NCBI RefSeq assembly: GCF_008281175.1
Contig: NZ_CP036524.1
Location: 2,108,001 to 2,172,000, forward strand
Direction of reading: 5' to 3'
Length of the DNA stretch: 64,000 bases
Source: [Clostridium] hylemonae DSM 15053
GTDB taxonomy: Bacteria > Bacillota > Clostridia > Lachnospirales > Lachnospiraceae
Shown piece after piece: positions 53,774 through 62,652 of this stretch. Position 1 is the first letter of the stretch; every line of letters begins with the position of its first letter. The notes under the pieces are model-generated. The model saw only the letters and a program-made list of their open reading frames with translations, was not told the DNA's origin and made no database searches. The position numbers were made by a program, and so were the translations under genes.

Positions 53774-55141
53774 TTATGATGATAGCGGCATGGCGGCGTC
53801 TTTCTTCCTCCTTCCGGGCATCCAGTTTCCTTTCCAGGCGTACAGCAGAATGAGCACAGCCCCCACAAGCCATGACACCGGGTATGCCGTCATGACCCAG
53901 TCAAGCTTATGTTCTATGGCAAGCGCGCCCCATATCCAGGCAACACGCAGGATACAGAGAGAAAACAGAAAGACGAGCATCGTCTCCAGCGTCTTCCCGG
54001 CGCCCCGTATCGTCCCTGAAAGCACCTGCAGTATGCCGAGCAGCCAGTAAAACGGACAGAAGTACCTCATAATATAGACCCCGTAGCCCACCACATCCGG
54101 ATTCTTGGTAAATACGCCGATCACCTGCGGCGCAAAGGTAAGCAGAAGTATGCCGGTCAAAATCGTGTAGACGACGCCCATGCCGACTGAGACGTACATC
54201 CCCTTTTTCACCCTGTCATACTTGCCCGCCCCCACATTCTGCCCTGTGAATGTCGCCGCCGCCATTCCAAAGCTTAAGACAGGAAGTATGTTAAACCCGT
54301 CTATCTTGATATATGCGGCAAAGCCCGCCATCGCGACAGCTCCGAAGCTGTTGACACTCGACTGCACGATCACATTGGAGAAAGATATCACGATATTCTG
54401 TATTCCGGTCGGCAGCCCGATACGGATGATCTTGGACAGGAGATTATCATAAAAACGGATCTCCTTTATATTTACATGATACACCTCTTTACTTTTTACA
54501 AGATATAATATAATGAAGACACACGACAGGAGCTGGCTTATGTCTGTGGCAAGCGCGGCCCCGACGATCCCCATTTTAAGTACGATGACAAACAGAATAT
54601 CGAGTACGATGTTGGAAAATGCCGCGATCATCAGATATACGAGAGACCGCCGGGAGTTGCCGACCGCATTCAGGATGCCGGCAGACATATTGTAAATAAC
54701 AGAAAATACAATGCCTCCGAAATACACCTGCAGGTAGACGACTGCCTCCCTGAATACTTCCGCCGGCGTTCCCATCGCCCTCAAAATGACCGGCGCAAGC
54801 GCGATGCCGGCCACAGTCAGTATGACCCCGGCCGCGATGGAAATGGCGACGGTCGTGTGGACTGCCTTTTTTAAGCCGTTCTTATCTCCGGCCCCGTAAA
54901 ACTGCGATATCACAACACCGGCCCCGGCCGATGCGCCGATGCAGAACCCGATCAGCAGATTGATGATAGAAGAACTGGAGCCGACTGCTGCCAGCGCCTC
55001 GCTTCCGATATAATTTCCCACGATGATCGAGTCCACCGTGTTGTACAGCTGCTGAAACAGATTCCCGAGGATCAGCGGAATGGAGAAAAACAGAATCTCC
55101 TTCCAGATGACCCCTTCCGTCATAACTGTTGATTTTTTCAT
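53774..55141 (-). CDS. MATE family efflux transporter
   Basis: 455 residues with twelve membrane segments in two symmetric halves, with the MATE start (IWKEILFFSIPLILGNLFQQLYNTVDSIIVG region) and GQNVGAGK near 285. It exports drugs or metabolites driven by sodium or protons. Monocistronic. The substrate cannot be inferred. Confidence 0.93.
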   Translation of the reverse strand: MKKSTVMTEGVIWKEILFFSIPLILGNLFQQLYNTVDSIIVGNYIGSEALAAVGSSSSIINLLIGFCIGASAGAGVVISQFYGAGDKNGLKKAVHTTVAISIAAGVILTVAGIALAPVILRAMGTPAEVFREAVVYLQVYFGGIVFSVIYNMSAGILNAVGNSRRSLVYLMIAAFSNIVLDILFVIVLKMGIVGAALATDISQLLSCVFIILYLVKSKEVYHVNIKEIRFYDNLLSKIIRIGLPTGIQNIVISFSNVIVQSSVNSFGAVAMAGFAAYIKIDGFNILPVLSFGMAAATFTGQNVGAGKYDRVKKGMYVSVGMGVVYTILTGILLLTFAPQVIGVFTKNPDVVGYGVYIMRYFCPFYWLLGILQVLSGTIRGAGKTLETMLVFLFSLCILRVAWIWGALAIEHKLDWVMTAYPVSWLVGAVLILLYAWKGNWMPGRRKKDAAMPLSS

Positions 55142-55164
55142 TTGACATACCCTCTCTCACATTA

Positions 55165-55193
55165 CGAAAAAAAATACTCCCTGAAAGGGAGTA
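55165..55193 (-). terminator. Terminator of tRNA-Thr
   Basis: ACTCCC and GGGAGT form a hairpin, with TATTTTTTTT following on the minus strand, a few bases after the tRNA 3' end. Confidence 0.85.
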
Positions 55194-55197
55194 ATCA

Positions 55198-55270
55198 AGC
55201 TGCCTAGCGGACTTGAACCGCCGACCTCCGCCTTACCAAGGCGACGCTCTACCGACTGAGCCAAGGCAGC
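55198..55270 (-). tRNA. tRNA-Thr (anticodon GGT)
   Basis: The minus strand folds into a full cloverleaf: acceptor GCTGCCT/AGGCAGC, D-stem GCTC/GAGC, anticodon stem TCGCC/GGCGG with loop TTGGTAA (anticodon GGT), T-arm with TTCAAGT. CCA is not encoded. It has its own promoter and terminator. Confidence 0.95.
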
Positions 55271-55296
55271 ACATGCATGCGATATGCAACGTTAAT

Positions 55297-55326
55297 AATA
55301 TACAATATCACATGACAGTTTGTCAA
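55297..55326 (-). promoter_or_regulatory. Promoter of tRNA-Thr
   Basis: TTGACA (55321-55326) and TATATT (55297-55302), 18 bp apart on the minus strand, 26 nt from the tRNA 5' end. Confidence 0.75.
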
Positions 55327-55336
55327 TATCTTTCAC

Positions 55337-55948
55337 CTATTTTCTGCCCTCTTTCGCGAGAATCTTTTCCGTCTTGCTCTTAATGCGCTGCAGCGCATTG
55401 TCCACGGTCTTCGGGCTTTTGTCGATAAGCTTGGCGATCGTGCGGTAATCTGTCCCCATCAGATGCAGATAGAGCACCCTGCTCTCCAGATCGCTCAGCT
55501 GTTCCTCCAGCTCGCTCTCCAGCAGGGATACATACTCCTTGCTCAAAAACAGTTCTTCCGGATTGCTCTCGCCCCCGGCCTCCATCGTCTCCAGCAGAGA
55601 ACCCTTTTCATCCTCCTGGTCGTAAAGCGATATATATGAGTTCAGCGGGCTGTGCTTCTTTCTGCGGGAAGCCTCGATGGCAGAGTACATCTGCCGGGTG
55701 ATGCACAGCCTGGCAAAGCTGAAAAACGACGCCTGCTGCTCCACGTCATAGTCCTCCACCGCTTTGAACAGGCCGATCATGCCCTCCTGGATGAGGTCGT
55801 CGTTCTCCCCGCCCAGCAGATACATGGCATTGGCCTCTTTCCGTACGAGATTCTTATACTTGTCCATAATGTAATCGACGATCGCCTTGTCCCCGGCTCT
55901 CAAATTACGGATCAACTGTTCGTCTGTCATTGTTTCATAGTCAGACAT
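55337..55948 (-). CDS. sigH: RNA polymerase sigma factor SigH
   Basis: 203 residues, sigma-70 group with region 2 (DDLIQEGMIGLFKAVEDYD) and region 4 (YRTIAKLIDKSPKTVDNALQRIKSK). Length and the rlmB neighbour match SigH, the sigma factor of early sporulation and transition state in Firmicutes. It lies 12 nt after rlmB, at the end of the cysE cluster. Confidence 0.94.
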   Translation of the reverse strand: MSDYETMTDEQLIRNLRAGDKAIVDYIMDKYKNLVRKEANAMYLLGGENDDLIQEGMIGLFKAVEDYDVEQQASFFSFARLCITRQMYSAIEASRRKKHSPLNSYISLYDQEDEKGSLLETMEAGGESNPEELFLSKEYVSLLESELEEQLSDLESRVLYLHLMGTDYRTIAKLIDKSPKTVDNALQRIKSKTEKILAKEGRK

Positions 55949-55960
55949 AACTGCACCTCT

Positions 55961-56713
55961 CTACTTCTGAATGCGCTGCCGTACAATCTCATAGGCGAGC
56001 ACTCCTGCAGCTACCGATGCATTGAGAGAATCTATATTCCCCTTCATCGGGATTCCTGCCGCAAAGTCACACGTTTCCTTTACAAGACGTCCGACTCCCT
56101 CGCCCTCATTTCCTATCACTAACCCTATCGGCCCTGTAAGGTTCAGACGGTACATGGACTCTCCGTCCATATCCGCACAGACAAACCAGAGTCCCTTTTC
56201 CTTCAGTTCTTCCATCGTCTTTACGAGGTTTGTCACCTTCGCCACGGGTGTGTAATTCAGCGCTCCGGCCGACGTTCTGGCCACCGTGGCCGTAAGCCCC
56301 GACGCCCTCCGCTTCGGAATGATCACCCCGTGGGCGCCCGCAAGATTGGCGGTACGGATGATCGCGCCAAGGTTATGTGGATCTTCGATGTTGTCGAGCA
56401 GGAAGATAAACGGGTCTTCGCCCCGTTCTTCTGCCAGGGCAAGCATATCATCTACCCCGGCATATTCATAGGCCGCGCCGTATGCGATAACGCCCTGGTG
56501 CCTGCCGGTCTCCGACATCTGCGAAAGCCGTTCCTTTGTCACAAAGTTCAGCACCGTATCGTGCTTTTTGGCCTCTCTTACGATCGTGCGCACCGGACCG
56601 TCCTGACACCCGTCCAGCACGAACAGCTTATCGATCGGCCTGCCTGAGCGGAATGCCTCCAGCACCGCATTGCGCCCTTCGATCATCAATTCACTTTCCT
56701 TCATCTCACTCAT
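55961..56713 (-). CDS. rlmB: 23S rRNA (guanosine-2'-O)-methyltransferase RlmB
   Basis: 250 residues of the SpoU/TrmH family: an N-terminal L30e-like substrate domain (MIEGRNAVLEAF) and a knotted SAM domain with IEDPHNLGAIIRTANLAGAHG, IGLVIGNEGEGVGRLV and SLNASVAAGVLAYEIVRQ. It methylates the peptidyl-transferase region of 23S rRNA. It overlaps mrnC by ATGA. Confidence 0.95.
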   Translation of the reverse strand: MSEMKESELMIEGRNAVLEAFRSGRPIDKLFVLDGCQDGPVRTIVREAKKHDTVLNFVTKERLSQMSETGRHQGVIAYGAAYEYAGVDDMLALAEERGEDPFIFLLDNIEDPHNLGAIIRTANLAGAHGVIIPKRRASGLTATVARTSAGALNYTPVAKVTNLVKTMEELKEKGLWFVCADMDGESMYRLNLTGPIGLVIGNEGEGVGRLVKETCDFAAGIPMKGNIDSLNASVAAGVLAYEIVRQRIQK

Positions 56714-57159
56714 TCATTTTCTCCTTTTATACTGTCCAGTCCCAGCTTGACCAGATCAAGCATCCGCTTATAGTCCCGCCTGAGATACAGATATCCCATG
56801 AGCGCCTCAAAGCCGGTGGCCCGCCTGTAATCTGTCAGCGACTGGTTTTTGGCAGGTGACACACTCTTTGCGTTCCTGCCTCTTCGGTAGACAGCGTGTT
56901 CCTCCTCGGTCAGCTGCCCCTGCAGCGTCCGCATCATCTGCGACTGGGCGGAAGCCTGCACAAAGGCGCTTGTCTCCTTATGAAGCTTGTTCACCTGCCT
57001 GTTGCCCTCATTGACCACGAGACTCTTGATCATCAGATCATAAATACTGTCCCCTATATACGCCAAAGTAAGAGGTGAATACTCTTTCATATCCACCTCT
57101 TTCATCTGAAAAATCTCGCGCATATACGAATCAAACTGCCATTCTATGCCTTTTTCCAT
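56710..57159 (-). CDS. mrnC: Mini-ribonuclease III
   Basis: 149 residues, the RNase III catalytic domain alone, without the double-stranded RNA binding domain (LTLAYIGDSIYDLMIK and FEALMGYLYL carry the acidic metal ligands). In Bacillus it trims 23S rRNA ends. The ATG at 57159 lies inside the cysS end behind AAGGAG and overlaps it by 16 nt. Confidence 0.93.
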   Translation of the reverse strand: MEKGIEWQFDSYMREIFQMKEVDMKEYSPLTLAYIGDSIYDLMIKSLVVNEGNRQVNKLHKETSAFVQASAQSQMMRTLQGQLTEEEHAVYRRGRNAKSVSPAKNQSLTDYRRATGFEALMGYLYLRRDYKRMLDLVKLGLDSIKGENE

Positions 57160-58550
57160 TTTACTCCTTCACGTGTATCTTCCAATATGATCCCTTTCTC
57201 AAGCAGAGTGCCGCGGATCTCGTCCGCGCGCGCAAAGTTCTTTTCCTTTCGCGCCGCCTGGCGCTCTGCAATGAGCTTTTCTATCTCTTCTTCCAGCATA
57301 TCCTCTTTTTTGTCAACAATCAACCCCAATACATCCGTTAATTTTACGAGGCGGGAAAGCAGCGCCTGCAGATAAGCTCTGGAGCTGTGCGCATCCGCCG
57401 TCGTGTTGATATATTTCACAAGCTCAAACACTGCCGCCACAGCGTCCGCCGTGTTAAAGTCATCGTCCATCGCCGCCTCAAAGCCTTTGACAAACTCCTC
57501 CGATCCTGCAAAAGCCTCCCGCTCCTGGGCAGTCATTTCCTCACTCTTTGCGCTGCCCATGAGGAACTTCAGGTTGCCGGCCGCATTGACGATACGTTCC
57601 AGCCCGTTCCTGGACGCCTCCATCAGATCCGCGCTGAAGTTCAGCGGACTTCTGTAGTGGGCGCTCAGCATAAAGAACCGGAGCACCTGCAGGTCATACT
57701 GTTCGCTGATCTCCCTGACCGTGCGGAAATTGCCGAGAGACTTGCTCATCTTATGGTTGTCGATATTTAAGAACGCGTTGTGCATCCAGTATTTCGCAAA
57801 TTCCTTCCCGTTGGCCGCCTCACTCTGGGCGATCTCATTTTCATGATGTGGAAATACGAGATCCTCGCCGCCTGCGTGAATGTCGATCTGTTCACCGAGG
57901 TATTTCCTTGACATGACGGAACACTCGATGTGCCAGCCGGGACGGCCGTCACTCCACGGGGAATCCCATGCCGGCTCCCCTTCCTTCTTCGGTTTCCAGA
58001 GGACAAAGTCAAGCGGATCTTCTTTTTCATCCTCCCCGGTGACGAGAAGAGAACGTTCTCCGGTGCGCAGGTCATCCAGATTCTTGTGGGAGAGCTTCCC
58101 GTAATCTTTAAAGCTCCTCGTGCGGAAATACACTGTCCCGTTCTTTTCGTAAGCATAGCCCTTCTCGATAAGCGACCCTATCATCTCCACCATGCCGCAT
58201 ATCTCTTCCGTGGCGAGCGGATGCTTTGTGGCCGGTTTTACATTCATGCCCTCCATATCCTTCTTGCACTCTTTGATATACCGCTTGGATATCTCATCCG
58301 CGGACACGCCTTCCTCGATGGCTTTTTTAATGATCTTATCGTCCACATCAGTGAAGTTGGATACATAATTTACATCAAAGCCCTTATATTCAAAATACCG
58401 TCTCACCGTGTCAAACACGATCATCGGCCTCGCATTGCCGATATGGATGAAGTTGTAGACCGTAGGCCCGCACACGTACATCTTGACCTTTCCTTCCTCC
58501 ACCGGTACAAATTCTTCTTTTTTTCTTGTCAGTGTGTTAAACAGTTTCAT
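57144..58550 (-). CDS. cysS: Cysteinyl-tRNA synthetase
   Basis: 468 residues with HIGH in FIHIGNARPM near 35 and KMSKS in HKMSKSLGN near 265, plus the zinc site residues (CGPTVY near 28, WHIECSVMS near 205). It follows cysE directly, so both respond to the cysteine T-box. Confidence 0.97.
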   Translation of the reverse strand: MKLFNTLTRKKEEFVPVEEGKVKMYVCGPTVYNFIHIGNARPMIVFDTVRRYFEYKGFDVNYVSNFTDVDDKIIKKAIEEGVSADEISKRYIKECKKDMEGMNVKPATKHPLATEEICGMVEMIGSLIEKGYAYEKNGTVYFRTRSFKDYGKLSHKNLDDLRTGERSLLVTGEDEKEDPLDFVLWKPKKEGEPAWDSPWSDGRPGWHIECSVMSRKYLGEQIDIHAGGEDLVFPHHENEIAQSEAANGKEFAKYWMHNAFLNIDNHKMSKSLGNFRTVREISEQYDLQVLRFFMLSAHYRSPLNFSADLMEASRNGLERIVNAAGNLKFLMGSAKSEEMTAQEREAFAGSEEFVKGFEAAMDDDFNTADAVAAVFELVKYINTTADAHSSRAYLQALLSRLVKLTDVLGLIVDKKEDMLEEEIEKLIAERQAARKEKNFARADEIRGTLLEKGIILEDTREGVKWKKA

Positions 58551-58551
58551 A

Positions 58552-59250
58552 TTATTCCTTTTCCTCCTCTTTCAATATTACTATATTGTCTTCCCGCATA
58601 CACCTCATGCGCTTCTCCATCTCCTGGATCTGACGGTGCATACGTATATTGTCCTTCTGAAGTTCCCGGATATCGTTGCTGATCGGGTCAGGCAGATGCA
58701 CCTGGTCCATATCCACACGCGGGATCCTCTGGTCGCCCATCTTGACCACCCGGCCCGGCACGCCCACTACCGTACAGTTGGGCGGCACTTCCTCGAGCAC
58801 GACCGAACCGGCGCCGATCTTGGAATTCTCCCCGATCGTAAACGAACCGAGTATCTTGGCCCCTGCGCTCACCATCACATTGTCTCTGAGCGTCGGATGC
58901 CGTTTGCCCTGCTCTTTTCCGGTCCCCCCAAGCGTCACTCCCTGGTAAAGGGTGACATTGTTCCCGATCTCCGTCGTCTCCCCGATGATCACTCCGCTCC
59001 CGTGGTCGATAAAAAGCCCCTTCCCGATCCTGGCTCCCGGATGGATCTCTATGCCCGTCTTTCTCGCCGCGCGCTGAGAGATCCATCTGGCCAGGAAAAA
59101 GTGCTTTTTCCGGTACAGCTTATGGGCGATCCGGTATCTCAGTATAACCTTGAAGCTCGGATACAGGAACACTTCCATATTCGATTTGATCGCAGGGTCT
59201 CGTTCCCTGATTACTTTCACTTCTTCTCTTACATAGGATATTATACCCAT
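58552..59250 (-). CDS. cysE: Serine O-acetyltransferase
   Basis: 232 residues from ATG 59250 (AGAGGTG upstream); the frame opens earlier, in the T-box terminator. The hexapeptide-repeat domain (GIEIHPGARIGKGLFIDHGSGVIIGE) contains the catalytic His and Asp. It makes O-acetylserine for cysteine. The C-terminal tail past the family end is charged and coiled-coil-like. A single base separates its stop from the cysS ATG. Expression should be set by tRNA-Cys charging through the T-box. Confidence 0.94.
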   Translation of the reverse strand: MGIISYVREEVKVIRERDPAIKSNMEVFLYPSFKVILRYRIAHKLYRKKHFFLARWISQRAARKTGIEIHPGARIGKGLFIDHGSGVIIGETTEIGNNVTLYQGVTLGGTGKEQGKRHPTLRDNVMVSAGAKILGSFTIGENSKIGAGSVVLEEVPPNCTVVGVPGRVVKMGDQRIPRVDMDQVHLPDPISNDIRELQKDNIRMHRQIQEMEKRMRCMREDNIVILKEEEKE

Positions 59251-59523
59251 AATCAACACCTCTGAAATAAAAAAGCCCCGTCTCTTAACACAGATCAAGA
59301 GACGGGGTCTGCCCGCGGTTCCACTCTTGTAGAAGCCGGTGCTTCCACTCGATACACGTAACGTGTGTGACCCGTATCCGGCTACTTGTGTGACCTGTTC
59401 GCCGAATCGACTCCCGAATGCACTTCATATGTCCTTCCCTCAAAACTGCTTTCAGCCAGTGACAGCTTCTCTCTGTTAGTTCCGGTACATATTACTCTCT
59501 TCGTTCCCTGTCTTTACCATATA
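59251..59523 (-). promoter_or_regulatory. T-box riboswitch (tRNA-Cys) for cysE-cysS
   Basis: On the minus strand the T-box sequence GAGTGGAACCGCGGGC lies at 59311-59326, followed by the terminator hairpin 59275-59308 (GCCCCGTCTCTTAA side) and TTTTTTA. The upstream Stem I region has GAAG-TGC-A at 59420-59422, giving a cysteine specifier codon. Uncharged tRNA-Cys would favour the antiterminator and allow transcription of cysE, cysS and probably mrnC-rlmB-sigH. This leader fills the 329 nt between cysE and the upstream gene. Confidence 0.92.
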
Positions 59524-59529
59524 TATCAT

Positions 59530-59558
59530 ATAATATGAGAAAAAGCAGTTTTTGTCAA
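59530..59558 (-). promoter_or_regulatory. Sigma-A promoter of the cysE T-box transcript
   Basis: TTGACA (59553-59558) and TATTAT (59530-59535) lie 17 bp apart on the minus strand. The -35 lies inside the loop of the upstream gene's terminator hairpin (59540-59569). Confidence 0.78.
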
Positions 59559-59569
59559 CACTGCTTTTT
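59540..59569 (-). terminator. Terminator of the thioredoxin-reductase-like gene
   Basis: AAAAAGCAGT and ACTGCTTTTT pair perfectly around a 10-nt loop, 11 nt after the gene's stop, giving a U-run on the minus-strand transcript. It overlaps the cysE promoter. Confidence 0.75.
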
Positions 59570-59579
59570 TCTCCATCAC

Positions 59580-60494
59580 TTATTCATTATTCTTACAGTA
59601 CGCCGCCGCGTTGATCGCCGCCACCGCTCCGTCGGCCACCGCCGTTGCCGCCTGGCGCACCTGCTTGACACAGATGTCTCCCGCGGCGTAGACGCCCGGT
59701 ACATTCGTCTGCTGCCTGCTGTCTGTCACAAGATAGCCGTCTTCCTGCAAAAGCCCGGGATAGATCCCGGTATTCGGCGTGGAGCCCGCATAGATAAACA
59801 CACCGCAGCCTTCGGAGCGGATGATCTGCGTCTGACCGGTATGCACATCCTCAAGTTTCAGCGCCTCCACCTCTTTCTCTCCTGTAAGTTCCACAAGCCT
59901 TGTATGCAGCAGCAGTTCAATGTTCTCTGCCTTCTCTGCCTTTTCTGCAAATTCCGGGATCGCTCCGAGCTTATCTTCAAAATGGATGATCCTAAGCTTC
60001 CCTGCATATTTTGCAAGAAAGAGCGCCTCCTTCACTGCTCCGTCGGCGCCTCCGACGACAAAGACGTCCCTGCCTTCATACTTTTCTGCCGCCTTCGCCG
60101 CGTTCATTCCGACACCGTGCCCGCAAAGTTCCTTCTCTCCCGGTATCCCGAGCTTTCTCGGCGTTGTTCCCGCGGCGATGATCACTGCTTTTGCCTTATA
60201 TGTCCCCGCATCTGTCACGATCGTCTTTACGTCTCCCTCTAACTCGGCCGACAATACTTTTTCTCTTCGTATGTCAATACCGTATGACTCGGCCTGACGC
60301 TTCAGCCGCTCTGCAAACGACGCCCCGGTCTCTCCTTCAACGATACCGGAGTAGTGGGTCACTGTCGACACGCCGCCGAGCAGTCCTCCTACTTCTTTTT
60401 CTTCCAGAACCACCGTCTCAAGCCCGCGGCTCGCCGCGTACACCGCGCTGCTGATCCCTGCCGGACCTGCGCCTATCACACAAATATCATACAT
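59580..60494 (-). CDS. Thioredoxin-reductase-like FAD protein without CxxC
   Basis: 304 residues, two-dinucleotide-binding flavoprotein fold: FAD site CVIGAGPAGISSAVYAA at the start, NAD(P) site VFVVGGADGAVKEALFLA near 150, and GVYAAGDI near the end. The redox pair CxxC of thioredoxin reductase is missing; the region reads GEKELCGHGVGMNAA with one Cys. It may instead reduce ferredoxin, a flavodoxin or another protein. Genes of this type without CxxC are known as ferredoxin-NAD(P) oxidoreductase-like. Its role here is not clear. Confidence 0.85.
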   Translation of the reverse strand: MYDICVIGAGPAGISSAVYAASRGLETVVLEEKEVGGLLGGVSTVTHYSGIVEGETGASFAERLKRQAESYGIDIRREKVLSAELEGDVKTIVTDAGTYKAKAVIIAAGTTPRKLGIPGEKELCGHGVGMNAAKAAEKYEGRDVFVVGGADGAVKEALFLAKYAGKLRIIHFEDKLGAIPEFAEKAEKAENIELLLHTRLVELTGEKEVEALKLEDVHTGQTQIIRSEGCGVFIYAGSTPNTGIYPGLLQEDGYLVTDSRQQTNVPGVYAAGDICVKQVRQAATAVADGAVAAINAAAYCKNNE

Positions 60495-60594
60495 AATTCT
60501 TACCTCGCTTTCGAGTATAGTATAGCACCGAATAACGATTCGTAAAAATTATAATATATTATTTTTTCATAAGTTCTGCTTATCCTGCAACTTT

Positions 60595-62652
60595 TTACAT
60601 TTTCCACCGGATCTCTGCTTTGTAAAGATCTGCCTCCGTCTCTATCTTAAGCTTTCCGCCCTGCAGTTCCACAAAGCTTTTCGCTATGGCGAGTCCGAGA
60701 CCTGAGCCCTCTGTATTTCTGGATGCGTCCCCGCGCACGAAACGTTCCGTGATCTCATCCGGATTAAAGTCAAGTTCTGCGGCCGATATGTTTTTCATCC
60801 GCACCACCGCGTCGTCTCCCTCCCGCAGAAGCTCTATATATACCCTCGTGCCGGGCATGGCGTACTTGACGATATTTACGAGCAGATTCTCAAATATCCG
60901 GTATGTCTTCTGGCTGTCCAGTCTGAGCACCAGTTTTTCTTCCGGATAACTTAAGCGGAATTCAAGCTTCGCCTCCTCGATCTTATCCTCCAGTTCAAGT
61001 TTGACCTGTTTGAACAAATTGACAATATCTACATTGATAAGATCCAGCGTCACATTTTCACTGCTCGCCTTGCTTATCTCAAACAAATCCTCTATGAGCA
61101 GCTTCAGCCTGTTTGACTTCTGCTCCAGCACCTTGATATAAGACTGCCGTTTCTCCTCGTCTTTTTCTTCTTTCAGAAGATTCACATACGTAATGATCGC
61201 AGTCAGCGGCGTCTTCAGGTCATGGGAGACATTCGTGATAAGCTCCGTCTTCATCTTCTGGCTTTTAACTTCCTCGTTCACCGCCATCTTAAAACCGTTC
61301 TGTATCTTTTCGATCTCTGTGCGGAACGGACTGAATACGCCGAGATCGCCTTCTATCTCTGTGTCCAGGTTGCCTTCCGCGATCTTGTTCGTAGCCTTTA
61401 GAAGAAGCGCGTACTTATCCTTCAGATCGTTAAAATACTTCTTAAGTACAATGAACAAAAGGACAGAATATACGATGAGGCCGATGATCCCGAACAGCCA
61501 GAGGGAGCAGAGCACGAGCAGTATCACAAAGTTGATGAGTACGATCTTTATGATGATCTTGTTGCTCCTGTCATTAAAGTCGATCTCATCCATGGACCGG
61601 TACAGTCTGTTCATCTTCTCCCTGCACCACTCCCAGAGCCGCCCTCCCAGTTTTTTTGTCTCACGCCAGAGCCTAAGGGCAAGCACTTTTTCCTGCACGT
61701 ACCCCCGGATCCCAAGCACTTTGATCTGCCGCAGACAGCACGCTCCCCAGTAGACCGATGCAAAGAAGAACGTCCACAGCACAAAGTCCGCCATATCGGG
61801 AATCCCTTTATTTCTGCCCAGTATGACGTCCACATTGGACAAAATAAGGCAGAATGAGATCAAGGGTACTCCGGCCGCGGCCTCGAAAGGCACATGGAAT
61901 ATCTTTTCTTCTCCTGTGTGAAAAGACGGGCGGCTCGGAAAATATACCGCGGCCAGACACATGAGAAGTATAAGGGCAAAAATGCCGTAGACAATGGCAT
62001 CCGGAGCAAAGCCGTAATAGCCAAGTGTCTCGTCGAGAAAATCGTTAAGGTTCTGCTCGGACATTACATATGTGTAAGTCCTGTCTGCGGGCCGGAGAAG
62101 CTGCGGGGCGTCATATTCCATGGCGTAGTCGGCATACAGATCCTCGCCGGACATATTGCTGATAAGCCTTTTCAGTTCTATCATCTGACTGTCTTTATAC
62201 TCCCCGGTGACCGACGTCACAGACGGCGTACCGTTCTTGTCGTATGAGATGACGATTCCAACCGCGTATCTGTCCATGTCAGAATCTTTTAATTTCTCCG
62301 CAGAACCTGCAAGGCTTTTATCGATCACCTTTCCGCCGGCGTCCTGCACCTGATATTCGGTATACGGATATATCTGCTTAAAACTATCCATCAGCGAAGG
62401 ATAGTTTTCGTCCAGACTGCTGTCCTGAAGATTCCCTGCCTCCTCTATATTGTAGAGAGCATAGTTGCTTTTCAGAAATAAATCAAGAAACTCCTCAGAA
62501 TGGAGGTAGCCTTCCTTTACCTTCTCTTCTGTCCTGCGGCTGTCTCTGTATGACTGGTCGTACTGGCCTATCATAATACATGCGGACAACAGTATCATTA
62601 TTACGATCATACCGACGGCAAGTTTATGCCTGTTTTTCAATTTTGTATCCAA
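60595..62652 (-). CDS. Sensor histidine kinase
   Basis: 685 residues: TM near 11-30, an extracytoplasmic sensor to about 215, several more TM segments (about 216-390), a HAMP-like linker, the DHp phospho-acceptor NVSHDLKTPLTAIITYVNLL, and an ATPase domain with GSGLGLAIAKSF. The start is TTG 62652 inside the response regulator gene; an ATG 14 codons later (MIVIMILL) would still leave an intact TM. It pairs with the OmpR-type regulator it overlaps. Confidence 0.92.
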   Translation of the reverse strand: MDTKLKNRHKLAVGMIVIMILLSACIMIGQYDQSYRDSRRTEEKVKEGYLHSEEFLDLFLKSNYALYNIEEAGNLQDSSLDENYPSLMDSFKQIYPYTEYQVQDAGGKVIDKSLAGSAEKLKDSDMDRYAVGIVISYDKNGTPSVTSVTGEYKDSQMIELKRLISNMSGEDLYADYAMEYDAPQLLRPADRTYTYVMSEQNLNDFLDETLGYYGFAPDAIVYGIFALILLMCLAAVYFPSRPSFHTGEEKIFHVPFEAAAGVPLISFCLILSNVDVILGRNKGIPDMADFVLWTFFFASVYWGACCLRQIKVLGIRGYVQEKVLALRLWRETKKLGGRLWEWCREKMNRLYRSMDEIDFNDRSNKIIIKIVLINFVILLVLCSLWLFGIIGLIVYSVLLFIVLKKYFNDLKDKYALLLKATNKIAEGNLDTEIEGDLGVFSPFRTEIEKIQNGFKMAVNEEVKSQKMKTELITNVSHDLKTPLTAIITYVNLLKEEKDEEKRQSYIKVLEQKSNRLKLLIEDLFEISKASSENVTLDLINVDIVNLFKQVKLELEDKIEEAKLEFRLSYPEEKLVLRLDSQKTYRIFENLLVNIVKYAMPGTRVYIELLREGDDAVVRMKNISAAELDFNPDEITERFVRGDASRNTEGSGLGLAIAKSFVELQGGKLKIETEADLYKAEIRWKM

